Shown here piece by piece: positions 20,137-28,411 of a stretch of 64,000 nt of DNA (its first letter is position 1; the number at the start of each line of letters is the position of its first letter). A program made the translations under genes and the position numbers. Below the pieces are notes generated by a model, which was not told where the DNA came from, made no database searches, and worked only from the letters and a program-made list of their open reading frames with translations. The DNA comes from Acidobacteriota bacterium. GTDB taxonomy: Bacteria; Acidobacteriota; Vicinamibacteria; Vicinamibacterales; SCN-69-37. Location of the stretch: positions 310,001-374,000 of the forward strand of contig JADYYY010000010.1 in the NCBI GenBank assembly GCA_020853395.1. Direction: 5' to 3'.

Positions 20137-20935
20137 CCGTCATCGTTCCCGTTGCAGCGGCACGAGCGCGCTCGCGTGCGCGCTGGGCCTGGCCCTCGCC
20201 CTGCCGCCTGGCCCGTTCGTCGCGGCGGCCCCCGCTCCAGTCGAGGCGGCGGCGATCGTCGCAGAAGCGCAGCGGCGCACCGAGTCGAAGTCCCACCGCT
20301 ACGAAGGCGTGCTGCGCTCGTTCGACGCCGGAGGCAAGGCCACGGAGAAGCGGTGGACGTACGAGCGGCTCGGATCCCACGGCGCGAGCAAGGTGGTCAT
20401 CCGGTTCACGGCGCCCGCCGAAGTCAAGGGCGTCGCGCTGCTCATCGCCAACCATCCGGATCGCGCGTCCGATCAATGGATGTGGACCCCGGCCATCGAG
20501 CGCGATCGGCGGATCGCGCTGCAGGATCGATCGACGCGCTTCTTCGGCACGGACTTCACGTTCGAGGATCTCGAGGAACGCGACGTCGACCAGTTCGACT
20601 ACACGCTCCAGGCCGACGCGACGATCGACGGCGCCGCCTGCTGGACCATTCAGTCGACGCCGAAGCCCGGCAAGCGGTCCCAGTACGCACGATCGATCCT
20701 GTGGATCCGCCAGGACGACTACGCCTTCGCCCGCATGGAGATGTGGAGCGGCGACGCCGTCGTCCGGCGGCTGGATTACGGGGCGTTGCGCAACGTGCAG
20801 GGAATCTGGACCGCGCACGAGCTGCGCATGGCCGACGTGCGGCGCGGCACGCGGACCGAGCTTCGACTCGACCGCGTGCAGTACGACGTGCCGCTGCGCG
20901 ACACGGACTTCACGCTGGAGGCGCTCCGCCGGTGA
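20129..20935 (+). CDS. LolA-like outer membrane lipoprotein-sorting protein
   Basis: A 268-residue exported protein with a signal peptide (hydrophobic LACALGLALALPPGPFVAAA, residues 15-34) and a LolA/LolB-like half-barrel of the PF17131 kind: IVAEAQRRTESKSHRYEGVLRS, then APAEVKGVALLI and WMWTPAIERDRRI. Such proteins carry lipoproteins or lipids across the periplasm. Being coupled to an ABC/FtsX pair and a barrel protein, it is best read as the periplasmic carrier of this export set. The stop overlaps the next start as GTGA. Confidence 0.85.
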   Translation: MNDRHRSRCSGTSALACALGLALALPPGPFVAAAPAPVEAAAIVAEAQRRTESKSHRYEGVLRSFDAGGKATEKRWTYERLGSHGASKVVIRFTAPAEVKGVALLIANHPDRASDQWMWTPAIERDRRIALQDRSTRFFGTDFTFEDLEERDVDQFDYTLQADATIDGAACWTIQSTPKPGKRSQYARSILWIRQDDYAFARMEMWSGDAVVRRLDYGALRNVQGIWTAHELRMADVRRGTRTELRLDRVQYDVPLRDTDFTLEALRR

Positions 20936-22413
20936 CCCGCGCCGCCGCCATCCTGATCGTCATCACGCTCGCCGCCTCCGCCGCGCGGGCGCAGTCGCCG
21001 GCAACGGCGTTCCCCGCGGCGGCGACGCTGCCGAGATCGGCGCCGGTCTTCTGGCTTCGAGACGCGGATTCCACGCGCATCCTGCTGCTGCCGGCCGGCA
21101 CGCCTGTCCAGGTACTCCGGCGCGACGGCCCGTGGTACCGCGTGCGGTTCTCGACGCCGGAGGGCGATCAGCTCGGCCTGATCACGCCGTGGGACGTTCG
21201 AATCGATCCGCTCGCCGAGATGCCGGCCGCCGAGATGGTGACCGGCAGCGTCGCGTCGCGCGGATTCGTCGACCTTCAGGGCATGGCGTTCTCACACGCC
21301 GCGCCACAGGACGCGCGGCGCGCGATCGGCGATGCCCTCGTACGCCAGGAACTGTCCGCCCGGCCTGCACGGTGGCTGCAACTTGCCATGGGCCTCGATC
21401 TCCGGTCGAGCTCTCATGGACAGGTGGACGACGCGTGGACGCTCGACGTTCGCGACCGCGGCCTGCTCCGGCCTCGCGCCTCGCTCCGCCGGCTCTCGGC
21501 CGCCATCACCACTCGTCGCTTCACGCTCGATCTCGGCAAGCAGTTCATCCGCTGGGGCCGCACCGATGTGCTGAGCCCCGTCGATCGCTTCGCGCCGCGG
21601 GACTACCTGAACCTCGTGAACAGCGAGTTCATCCCAGTGATCGGCGCGCGGCTCGCGCTGCACGCCGCGGGCGAGACGGTCGAGCTGGTCTGGCTGCCGG
21701 AGATGACGCCCAGCCGCCTGCCGCTCCTCGATCAGCGCTGGGCGCCACAACCCTTGACCGCCGGCGGCGCGATGCTCCAAGAAACCGCGATCTCGTTCCC
21801 CACCGACCCCCAGCTCGGCGCGCGGTGGAGCCACTCCGGCCGGTTCGAAGCCGGCGTGTCGTACTTCGACGGGGTCAGCCATTTACCCGAGTTCCAGGCC
21901 ACGCCGGACCTGGATCGGAACACGTTGGCGTTGTCTCGCACGTTCCCGCGCGTGCGATCGTACGGCGGCGAGATCGCCGTGCCGACTCGAGCGCTGACGC
22001 TGAAGGGCGAGGCCGCGTACTTCACGTCGCCGGCCGCCGCGAGCGACGACTACGTCCTCTACGTCGTCGAAGTCGAGCGCCAGGTCGGCGAATGGCTGAT
22101 CGACGCCGGCTACGCCGGCGAGATCGTCACGACGCCGCGCGCCGGCGCCGCCTTCGCGGCCGAGCGCGGCATGGCGCGGTCGGTCATCGGTCGTGTTGCG
22201 TACACGATCAGCCCCACCCGCACGGTGCAGGTCGAAGGCGCCGCGCGGCAGAGCGGGCACGGTACGTATCTCAAAGGCGAGTACAGCCAGACACTCGGGC
22301 GCCACTGGCGCCTGACGTTGGCGGCCGCCGGCCTCGGCGGACGCGACGATGACTTCCTCGGGCAGTACAGCCGGAACTCGCACGCATCGGCCACACTACG
22401 GCTGAGCTACTGA
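20932..22413 (+). CDS. Outer-membrane beta-barrel protein with N-terminal SH3-like segment
   Basis: A 493-residue exported protein. The signal peptide (VTRAAAILIVITLAASAARAQ) is followed by a short SH3-like stretch (about residues 40-85, PVQVLRRDGPWYRVRFSTPEGDQLG) and then a long series of amphipathic strands ending in Tyr at the C-terminus (LRLSY), a common barrel ending. The KQFIRWGRTDVLSPVDRFAPRDY segment resembles porin-like proteins of the DUF1302/alginate-porin sort, but I cannot name the family. GTG start at 20932 overlaps the LolA-like stop, placing it last in the four-gene operon. Confidence 0.7.
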   Translation: MTRAAAILIVITLAASAARAQSPATAFPAAATLPRSAPVFWLRDADSTRILLLPAGTPVQVLRRDGPWYRVRFSTPEGDQLGLITPWDVRIDPLAEMPAAEMVTGSVASRGFVDLQGMAFSHAAPQDARRAIGDALVRQELSARPARWLQLAMGLDLRSSSHGQVDDAWTLDVRDRGLLRPRASLRRLSAAITTRRFTLDLGKQFIRWGRTDVLSPVDRFAPRDYLNLVNSEFIPVIGARLALHAAGETVELVWLPEMTPSRLPLLDQRWAPQPLTAGGAMLQETAISFPTDPQLGARWSHSGRFEAGVSYFDGVSHLPEFQATPDLDRNTLALSRTFPRVRSYGGEIAVPTRALTLKGEAAYFTSPAAASDDYVLYVVEVERQVGEWLIDAGYAGEIVTTPRAGAAFAAERGMARSVIGRVAYTISPTRTVQVEGAARQSGHGTYLKGEYSQTLGRHWRLTLAAAGLGGRDDDFLGQYSRNSHASATLRLSY

Positions 22414-22474
22414 GCGGGCCGGCCGCACGACGCAGCGCTCGGATTCCGAGTCCAGCGCACGATTCAGAAGGTCC

Positions 22475-22990
22475 CTAGCGGCCGCGCCGTCCCAACGCCC
22501 GAAGCATCTTCGGCGTCGCGAACCAGATCAGCGTGCCGCGTCCGGCCGCCGGTGGCCAGACCGGGGTGTCGACTCGACAGATGCCGCCCTTCTTGAACGG
22601 CAGCGGCTCGCGCGCGCCGAGCAGCCAGGCGGCCAGCTCGCCCATGCCGGGCTCGTGCCCCACCAAGGCGACGCCGGTCGCGTCGAGGCTGCCGGCCGCG
22701 CGCGCGACGTCGGCTGGCGCGTGGTCTGGCTCCAGCACGTCGACCTCGAGCAGCGTCGGTTTCGGCGACAGCCCGCGGACGAGCAGCGCCGCGGTCGACG
22801 CGGCACGAGCGTACGGGCTCGTCGCGACGAGGTCGATCGCCGGGTTCAGCGTCCGCAGCCCGGCGACGATCGCGCGCATCCGCGCGGCGCCCGCGGCCGT
22901 GAGCGGGCGCGCGCTGTCGTCGGGCCAGCGTTCGCTCCGCTCGTGGGCGATCGCGTGGCGGACGAGATACAGGCTACGCTCGGCGGGCAT
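22475..22990 (-). CDS. SixA-like phosphohistidine phosphatase
   Basis: A 171-residue histidine phosphatase. The catalytic RHA motif is [10 protein letters not shown] (residues 8-17), the second conserved His lies in [17 protein letters not shown], and [10 protein letters not shown] matches the SixA family. It hydrolyses phosphate from phosphohistidine or other phospho-substrates through a phospho-His intermediate. I chose the ATG at 22990, which overlaps the CHAD gene end by 17 bases; longer forms read through CHAD coding sequence. Confidence 0.9.
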   Translation of the reverse strand: MPAERSLYLVRHAIAHERSERWPDDSARPLTAAGAARMRAIVAGLRTLNPAIDLVATSPYARAASTAALLVRGLSPKPTLLEVDVLEPDHAPADVARAAGSLDATGVALVGHEPGMGELAAWLLGAREPLPFKKGGICRVDTPVWPPAAGRGTLIWFATPKMLRALGRRGR

Positions 22991-23906
22991 CGGCGACGGC
23001 GTGCAGCGTGGTCCTGGCCATACGCGTGGAACGTGGCGCCCGGCCATCGCCAGCCTGCCGTACGCGGATCGCGCTGACGGCAAGCGACGGGAGTCCTGCG
23101 AGAAGCTCGGCGTGCAGCGTCCGGCACTCCTCCTCGATCGTCTCAGCCGACATCGCACGATGCCGGCGCGATGGCCGGCTCGGCCGCCGGCCGGCGCGCG
23201 TCGACAAGGCGGCGGCCAGCACGTGGCGGTCGTGCCAGCGTCCGAGTTGCTGCTGGGTCTCTCGCAGCGTTTCTCGAAGCCCGATCAGATCCGGCGCGGC
23301 GGGCTCCAGCTCGAGCGAGTAGCGCAGCTTCTTCACCGCGATCCTCAACCGGTGCAACCGGACCGGATCGTAGTCCGCCCCGCACGCGATCACTGCCGAG
23401 GCCACGGCGGCCGCGCGCTTCGACGTGCGGCGGGCGAGCACGGCGCTCCATGCCGGCCCTCTACGGCGACGGCTCTCCGCAGCCAACCGGCGGCACGCCT
23501 CGGCGCACGCCTCCGCATCGGCGCGCGCGAGCACCCGCGCCAGGCGTTCGCGCGCGCTCGCGCGCTTCGCCTCGAGGGCGCGCCGCCACCGCATCACGTC
23601 GCGATCGGCCCATCGATGCCGTTCCTGCGCCGCCGCCAGTTCCTCCAGCATCACGTCGAGCTCCCGCACGTCGCCCAGCGCGCGCGTCAGCCGGCGGATG
23701 CGCCGGCGCAACCGCTTCGCCCCCGACACGTCACCGGCGGCCAGCACCGCCAACACCTCCCGCAGCCGCCGCGACGCCACCCTCATGCGGTGCACGTCCC
23801 GCACGCGGCCGTTCAGGACGCCGTCGGCGCGGCGGGCGATTTCGAGACTCTGCTCGACGGCCGCGCGCCCGAGCGCGCGCGAGAGCGTGGACGACGAGAT
23901 CGACAT
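22974..23906 (-). CDS. CHAD domain protein
   Basis: A 310-residue, strongly basic helical protein with two CHAD halves: [19 protein letters not shown] with [16 protein letters not shown] (residues 38-90), and [19 protein letters not shown] with [14 protein letters not shown] (near 180-230). CHAD domains bind polyphosphate through conserved His, Arg and Lys. No CYTH domain is fused. It is cotranscribed with SixA and divergent from pstB/phoU, which fits a role in phosphate or polyphosphate biology. The ATG at 23906 is the first good start; its upstream region is shared with pstB. Confidence 0.92.
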   Translation of the reverse strand: MSISSSTLSRALGRAAVEQSLEIARRADGVLNGRVRDVHRMRVASRRLREVLAVLAAGDVSGAKRLRRRIRRLTRALGDVRELDVMLEELAAAQERHRWADRDVMRWRRALEAKRASARERLARVLARADAEACAEACRRLAAESRRRRGPAWSAVLARRTSKRAAAVASAVIACGADYDPVRLHRLRIAVKKLRYSLELEPAAPDLIGLRETLRETQQQLGRWHDRHVLAAALSTRAGRRPSRPSRRHRAMSAETIEEECRTLHAELLAGLPSLAVSAIRVRQAGDGRAPRSTRMARTTLHAVADARRA

Positions 23907-23966
23907 CGGCAGATCCGTTCCCTCGATGTTACAGGCTTCGAACGCGAGGGCTCACCCGTTTGCGTC

Positions 23967-23984
23967 GTTACACGGAATTTACAC
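23967..23984. promoter_or_regulatory. PHO-box-like 11-bp direct repeat
   Basis: GTTACAC (23967-23973) and TTTACAC (23978-23984) are direct repeats offset by 11 bases, the spacing of PHO boxes. They lie 43 bases before pstB and 61 bases before the CHAD gene. Only two copies are seen, so the call is tentative. Confidence 0.4.
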
Positions 23985-24026
23985 CGCGGACATCGGCGCG
24001 AAATCGCCGGCCGTCAAAGTGGAGTC

Positions 24027-24857
24027 ATGCCCGCGGTGACGCCCCGGCCCCTCGCGGTCATGCCACACGCCTCGGCGTCACCCGCCCCCGCGCCGCCGTC
24101 ACCCGTCAAGATCCAGGCCGATCGGCTGAGCTTCTACTACGGCGCGAAGCGGGCGCTGACCGACATCTCGATCGACATCCGCGGCCACGTCGTGACCGCG
24201 CTGATCGGACCGTCGGGATGCGGCAAGAGCACGTTCCTGCGGACGCTCAACCGCATGAACGACATCGTGCCGGGCGCCCGCGTCGAGGGCCGGCTGACGA
24301 TCGACGGCGCCGACGTCTACGCCAAGGGCACCGACGTCGTCGCGCTGCGCCGCCGCGTCGGCATGGTGTTCCAGAAGTCCAACCCGTTTCCGAAGTCGAT
24401 CTTCGAGAACGTCGCGTACGGCCTGCGCGTCAACGGGTTGTTCGCCGACCGGCGCGACCTCGACGAGCAGGTCGAACAGAGCCTGCGCGCCGCGGCGCTC
24501 TGGGACGAGGTCAAGGACCGGCTGCACGACTCGGCGCTGGCGCTCTCGGGCGGCCAGCAGCAGCGCCTCTGCATCGCGCGCGCGCTGGCCGTCCGGCCCG
24601 AGGTGCTGCTGATGGACGAGCCGGCGTCGGCCCTCGATCCGATCGCCACGCAACGCATCGAGGAGCTCGTCTACGAGCTGAAGCGCCAGTACACCATCGT
24701 CATCGTCACGCACAACATGCAGCAGGCGGCGCGCGTCTCCGATGCGACGGCGTTCTTCTGGCTCGGCGAGCTGGTCGAGTTCGGGCCGACGGATCAGATC
24801 TTCACGAATCCAGGCCGGCCGTTGACCGAGGACTACGTGACGGGAAGGTTCGGCTGA
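24027..24857 (+). CDS. pstB: Phosphate ABC transporter ATP-binding protein PstB
   Basis: A 276-residue ATPase. After a 30-residue Ala/Pro-rich lead it shows the PstB pattern: [16 protein letters not shown], Walker [38 protein letters not shown], signature [16 protein letters not shown], Walker [17 protein letters not shown] and [13 protein letters not shown]. It powers phosphate import with PstS/PstC/PstA, none of which lie nearby. Two starts are possible (24027 and 24060); the first is used. The stop overlaps the phoU start as TGATG. Confidence 0.95.
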   Translation: MPAVTPRPLAVMPHASASPAPAPPSPVKIQADRLSFYYGAKRALTDISIDIRGHVVTALIGPSGCGKSTFLRTLNRMNDIVPGARVEGRLTIDGADVYAKGTDVVALRRRVGMVFQKSNPFPKSIFENVAYGLRVNGLFADRRDLDEQVEQSLRAAALWDEVKDRLHDSALALSGGQQQRLCIARALAVRPEVLLMDEPASALDPIATQRIEELVYELKRQYTIVIVTHNMQQAARVSDATAFFWLGELVEFGPTDQIFTNPGRPLTEDYVTGRFG

Positions 24858-25534
24858 TGGAGACCGAGCGGCACGTCCGGCACTTTCAGGAAGAGCTCGA
24901 GGTCCTCAAGGCGAGGCTACTCGAGATGGGAGGGCTGGCCGAGGCGCACGTCCGGACCGCCATGCAGGCGCTCATCGATCGCGACGTGCCGGCCATCGAC
25001 CAGGTGCTCGCGAGCGACGCCGAGATCAACCAACTGCACATCGAGATCGACGATCGCTGCGTCAAGCTGCTCGCGCTGCACCAGCCGATGGCCGTGGACC
25101 TGCGCGCCATCGTCGCCGCCGTGAAGATCAACAGCGATCTCGAGCGCGTCGGCGATCTCGCGGTCAACATCGCCGAGGCGGCGTCGCGCTACCTGCAGCA
25201 CCCGCCGGTCAAGGAACTGATCGACATCCCGCGGATGGCGCTCATCGCCCAGACCATGCTCCGCGACGCGCTCGACGCCTTCGTGCGCCGCGACACGGCG
25301 CTCGCCCAGTCCGTGCTCGACAGCGACGACGCGCTCGACACGCTGAAGATGCTCGTCTTTCGCGAGCTGCTCCGCCACATGCTGCGGGACCCGTCCACGA
25401 TCGAGCCCGGCCTCGACCTCGTGCTCATCTCGCGTCACCTCGAGCGGATCGGCGATCACGCGACCAACATCGCAGAGGACGTCATCTTCATGGTGTCGGC
25501 GCGCGACGTGCGGCACCATCGCGGCGACGCCTGA
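24857..25534 (+). CDS. phoU: Phosphate signalling protein PhoU
   Basis: A 225-residue all-helical protein made of two PhoU repeats, each with the metal-binding E/DxxxD pattern: INSDLERVGDLAVNIAE (near 95) and ISRHLERIGDHATNIAEDV (near 198). It links PstB activity to the PhoR/PhoB two-component system and dampens phosphate uptake. Coupled directly to pstB by a one-base overlap. Confidence 0.95.
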   Translation: METERHVRHFQEELEVLKARLLEMGGLAEAHVRTAMQALIDRDVPAIDQVLASDAEINQLHIEIDDRCVKLLALHQPMAVDLRAIVAAVKINSDLERVGDLAVNIAEAASRYLQHPPVKELIDIPRMALIAQTMLRDALDAFVRRDTALAQSVLDSDDALDTLKMLVFRELLRHMLRDPSTIEPGLDLVLISRHLERIGDHATNIAEDVIFMVSARDVRHHRGDA

Positions 25535-25602
25535 CCGGCCGGCCCCGCGGCCACCGCGGTCGCGGCCGCGCGAATCGTGTTCGGGCGCCGCGCGAGATCC
25601 CA

Positions 25603-25608
25603 TACAAT
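25603..25608 (+). promoter_or_regulatory. -10 element TACAAT before yacG
   Basis: TACAAT ends 7 bases before the ATG at 25616, with TTCGGG at -35 spacing of 17. Same geometry as before glgC; predicts a leaderless mRNA and decides the start codon at 25616 over the ATG at 25607 inside the hexamer. Confidence 0.55.
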
Positions 25609-25615
25609 GAGCGGA

Positions 25616-25831
25616 ATGCCCGACGCTCCGCTGTGCGCGTACTGTCGCCGGCGGCCCGTAGCGGATCCCGTTCGGCCGTTCTGCAGCGAGCGCTGCAAGA
25701 TGGCCGACCTGGGCCGCTGGCTGGCGGGCGACTACCGGCTCCCGGCCGGCGCCGACGACGATCTCGAGGCCGAACCGGGCGACTCTCACGACGGAGCACG
25801 ACCGGAGGACGGTCCCCGCCCTCGCCGATGA
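25616..25831 (+). CDS. yacG: DNA gyrase inhibitor / zinc-ribbon protein YacG
   Basis: A 71-residue zinc-ribbon protein with the four cysteines of YacG: CAYCRRR (residues 7-10) and FCSERCK (about 22-26), followed by DLGRWLAGDYRLP, the family hallmark. In E. coli YacG binds gyrase and inhibits it. The acidic tail (residues 45-71) is longer than the E. coli protein. It lies alone 82 bases after phoU. Confidence 0.9.
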   Translation: MPDAPLCAYCRRRPVADPVRPFCSERCKMADLGRWLAGDYRLPAGADDDLEAEPGDSHDGARPEDGPRPRR

Positions 25832-25880
25832 CGCGGGTCCGCCGGCGCGCTCCCTGGCCCGCGGGCACACTGCCACTCCC

Positions 25881-27158
25881 ATGTCCGATTCGCTGACGAT
25901 CACCGACAACCGCACCGGCAAGCAGTACGAGGTGCCCATCGAGCACGGCGCGATCCGCGCGATGGATCTCCGCAAGATCCGGACGTCCGACGACGACTTC
26001 GGATTGATGACGTACGACCCCGCCTTCCAGAACACCGCGGCCTGCAAGAGCCGGATCACGTTCATCGACGGCGACAAGGGCATCCTCCGCTATCGCGGCT
26101 ACCCGATCGAGCAGCTCGCCGCCCAGAGCACGTTCCTCGAGACGGCGTACCTGCTGCTCAACGGCGAGCTGCCGACCCGATCGCAGCTCGAGACGTGGAC
26201 GGCCGAGATCGCGCGGCACCGGCGTCTGCCCGCGAACGTCAAGTCGATTCTCGAGGGGTTCCACCTCGACGCCCACGCGATGGGCGTCTTCCTCGCCACG
26301 GTGGGCGCGCTCTCGACCGACTACCCCGACGCGAAGCAGATTCACGACAAGGCCCAGCGTGGTCTCCAGATCCGGCGGCTGATCGCGAAGGCCCCGAGCA
26401 TCGGTGCGCACGTCTACCGCCACAGCCGTGGCTTGCCGTACATCGACACCGACGACGGCCTCGGCTACACGGCGAACTTCCTGCACATGCTGTTCAAGAA
26501 GGACGGACAGCCGTACCGGCCGGAGCCGGTGTTCGAGCGGGCCCTCGAGGTGCTGTTCATCCTGCACGCGGACCACGAGCAGAACTGCAGCACGCATGCG
26601 ATGCGCGGCATCGGCAGCTCGCACGCGGATCCGTTCTCCGCGCTCGCCGGCGCGGCGGCGGCGCTCTACGGCCCGCTGCACGGCGGCGCCAACGAGGCCG
26701 TGCTCCTGATGCTGGAGGAGATCGGATCCGTGAAGAACGTGCCCGGGTTCATCGCCGGCGTCAAGCGCGGCGAGGGCCGGCTCATGGGCTTCGGCCACCG
26801 CGTCTACAAGTCCTACGACCCGCGCGCGCGCATCGTCAAGCAGACGGCCGACGCGGTGTTCGAAGTGACCGGCCGCAATCCGCTGCTCGACATCGCGCTC
26901 GAGCTGGAGCGGATTGCCCTCGAGGACGACTACTTCATCTCGCGCAAGCTCTACCCGAACGTCGACTTCTACTCCGGCCTGATCTACCAGGCCATGGGCT
27001 TCCCGGTGGAGATGTTCCCGGTGCTCTTCGCCATCCCGCGCACCGCCGGCTGGCTCGCGCAGTGGGACGAGATGCTGAGCGACGCGGAGCAGAAGATCGC
27101 GCGGCCGCGGCAGATCTACCTCGGCGAGGATCTCCGGGACGTGCCGGACCGGCCGTAG
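25881..27158 (+). CDS. gltA: Citrate synthase
   Basis: A 425-residue type II citrate synthase that condenses acetyl-CoA with oxaloacetate. Catalytic residues are visible: His in LHADHEQNCSTHAMR, His in YGPLHGGANEAVL, and Asp in YPNVDFYSGLIYQAMG; the FGHRVYKSYDPRARI stretch binds substrate. The N-terminal GDKGILRYRGYPIEQLA segment is standard. Length is normal. It is followed after 4 bases by the M28-like gene, which may be cotranscribed. Confidence 0.97.
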   Translation: MSDSLTITDNRTGKQYEVPIEHGAIRAMDLRKIRTSDDDFGLMTYDPAFQNTAACKSRITFIDGDKGILRYRGYPIEQLAAQSTFLETAYLLLNGELPTRSQLETWTAEIARHRRLPANVKSILEGFHLDAHAMGVFLATVGALSTDYPDAKQIHDKAQRGLQIRRLIAKAPSIGAHVYRHSRGLPYIDTDDGLGYTANFLHMLFKKDGQPYRPEPVFERALEVLFILHADHEQNCSTHAMRGIGSSHADPFSALAGAAAALYGPLHGGANEAVLLMLEEIGSVKNVPGFIAGVKRGEGRLMGFGHRVYKSYDPRARIVKQTADAVFEVTGRNPLLDIALELERIALEDDYFISRKLYPNVDFYSGLIYQAMGFPVEMFPVLFAIPRTAGWLAQWDEMLSDAEQKIARPRQIYLGEDLRDVPDRP

Positions 27159-27162
27159 CGTC

Positions 27163-28074
27163 ATGAGGCCGGGGTTCCTGTCCCGCCCACCGGGCAGCCG
27201 GCGGGTCCTGGCGGTACTTCTGGCGTTCGTCACGGCCGCCACGGTCATCGGGCAGGGCCCGGCTGGCTTCGACAGCGCGAGAGCCTGGGAGCACCTGACA
27301 CAGCTCGTCGCGATCGGGCCCCGCCCGGCGGGCTCACCGCAGATCCGCCAGACGCGCGCCTACCTCACGCGGCAGCTTCGCGCCATGGGGCTCGTCGTCC
27401 AGGAGCAGCCGTTCATCGCGACGACGCCGCTCGGCCGCGTCGAGATGATCAACCTGATCGTCCGCCTGCCCGGACGCCGGCCGGATCGCGTGCTCTTCAC
27501 CGGGCACTACGACACGAAGCTCCTTCGCGATCAGGTGTTCGTCGGCGCGAGCGACGGCGGCTCGAGCGCGGCGTTCCTGCTCGAGCTCGCGCGCGTGCTG
27601 GCCAGCCGTCCGCGGGAGCTCACCTACGATCTGGTGTGGTTCGACGGCGAGGAAGCCGTGATCGAATGGCAGGGCAACGACCACACGTACGGCAGCCGGT
27701 ACTACGTGGAGGCGGAGAAGCGTGCGGGGGGCCTGACGTCCATCCGCGCGATGATCCTCGTGGACATGATCGGCGACCGGAACCTGACGATTCGCCGCGA
27801 CGGGTTCTCGACGCCGTGGCTCACCGACGTGATCTGGGCCGCCGCCGGCCGGTTGGGACACGGAGGCGTCTTCGTCCAGGAAGAGACGCGCGTGGAGGAC
27901 GACCACCTGCCGTTCCTCGGCGCCGGCGTCCCGTCGGTGGACATCATCGATCTCGACTATCCCGCCTGGCACACCGCCGACGACAACCTCTCGAACGTCA
28001 GCGCGCGGAGCCTGCAGATCGTCGGCGACGTGCTGCTCGCGGCGATTCCGGAGATCGAGCGGCGGCTGCAATAG
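27163..28074 (+). CDS. M28-family peptidase / glutaminyl-peptide cyclotransferase-like
   Basis: A 303-residue exported protein with an N-terminal hydrophobic segment (VLAVLLAFVTAATVIGQG, residues 15-32). The zinc-enzyme core has FTGHYDTK, GASDGGSSAAFLLELARVL, WFDGEEAV, LVDMIGDRNL, and a C-terminal PAWHTADDN. A single-zinc Asp/Glu/His set with an IDLDYPAWHT stretch is closer to bacterial and eukaryotic glutaminyl cyclases than to two-zinc aminopeptidases. It could therefore cyclise N-terminal Gln of secreted proteins. Peptidase activity remains possible. Confidence 0.8.
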   Translation: MRPGFLSRPPGSRRVLAVLLAFVTAATVIGQGPAGFDSARAWEHLTQLVAIGPRPAGSPQIRQTRAYLTRQLRAMGLVVQEQPFIATTPLGRVEMINLIVRLPGRRPDRVLFTGHYDTKLLRDQVFVGASDGGSSAAFLLELARVLASRPRELTYDLVWFDGEEAVIEWQGNDHTYGSRYYVEAEKRAGGLTSIRAMILVDMIGDRNLTIRRDGFSTPWLTDVIWAAAGRLGHGGVFVQEETRVEDDHLPFLGAGVPSVDIIDLDYPAWHTADDNLSNVSARSLQIVGDVLLAAIPEIERRLQ

Positions 28075-28113
28075 GCCGCACCGGGCGCACTCGCCCCGGC
28101 CGACGGCGTTCGC

Positions 28114-28410
28114 TCACGTCACGCGGCGCGCCGCCGCGTCGCGCGGCCGGCGCGCACGATCCGTCAACGCCACCGTGGCCCACCCGCAGCCCACGATCAC
28201 GACGGTCCACAGCGACGACGCGATGACGCCGTCGCGCGCGGCCCTGGCCATGACGTCGGCCATCGCGGCCGGCGACGTGCGCCCGAGCTCCGCCTCCGCC
28301 TGCAGTTGCAGGTAGTAGCGCGCGCCGCGCGAGACGTACAGGTCGAAGAAACCGTTCCAGACGGCGAACCCGATCGCGAGCCAGCCGACGAAGAGCAGGC
28401 GGCGGGTCAC
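28114..28410 (-). CDS. Small two-segment membrane protein, unknown function
   Basis: A 98-residue protein with two hydrophobic segments: residues 4-24 (LLFVGWLAIGFAVWNGFFDLY) and about 62-82 (VIASSLWTVVIVGCGWATVAL), with an Arg-rich end. The region between is polar and Ala-rich. The GTG at 28410 starts one base after the stop of the FHA/PP2C phosphatase gene, so the two are probably one transcript. I do not recognise a family. Confidence 0.6.
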   Translation of the reverse strand: MTRRLLFVGWLAIGFAVWNGFFDLYVSRGARYYLQLQAEAELGRTSPAAMADVMARAARDGVIASSLWTVVIVGCGWATVALTDRARRPRDAAARRVT

Positions 28411-28411
28411 C

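Noticed and set aside
22436-22452. Terminator between the barrel gene and sixA
   Set aside because: CTCGG-ATT-CCGAG is only a 5-bp stem without a T-run on either strand; too weak to list.
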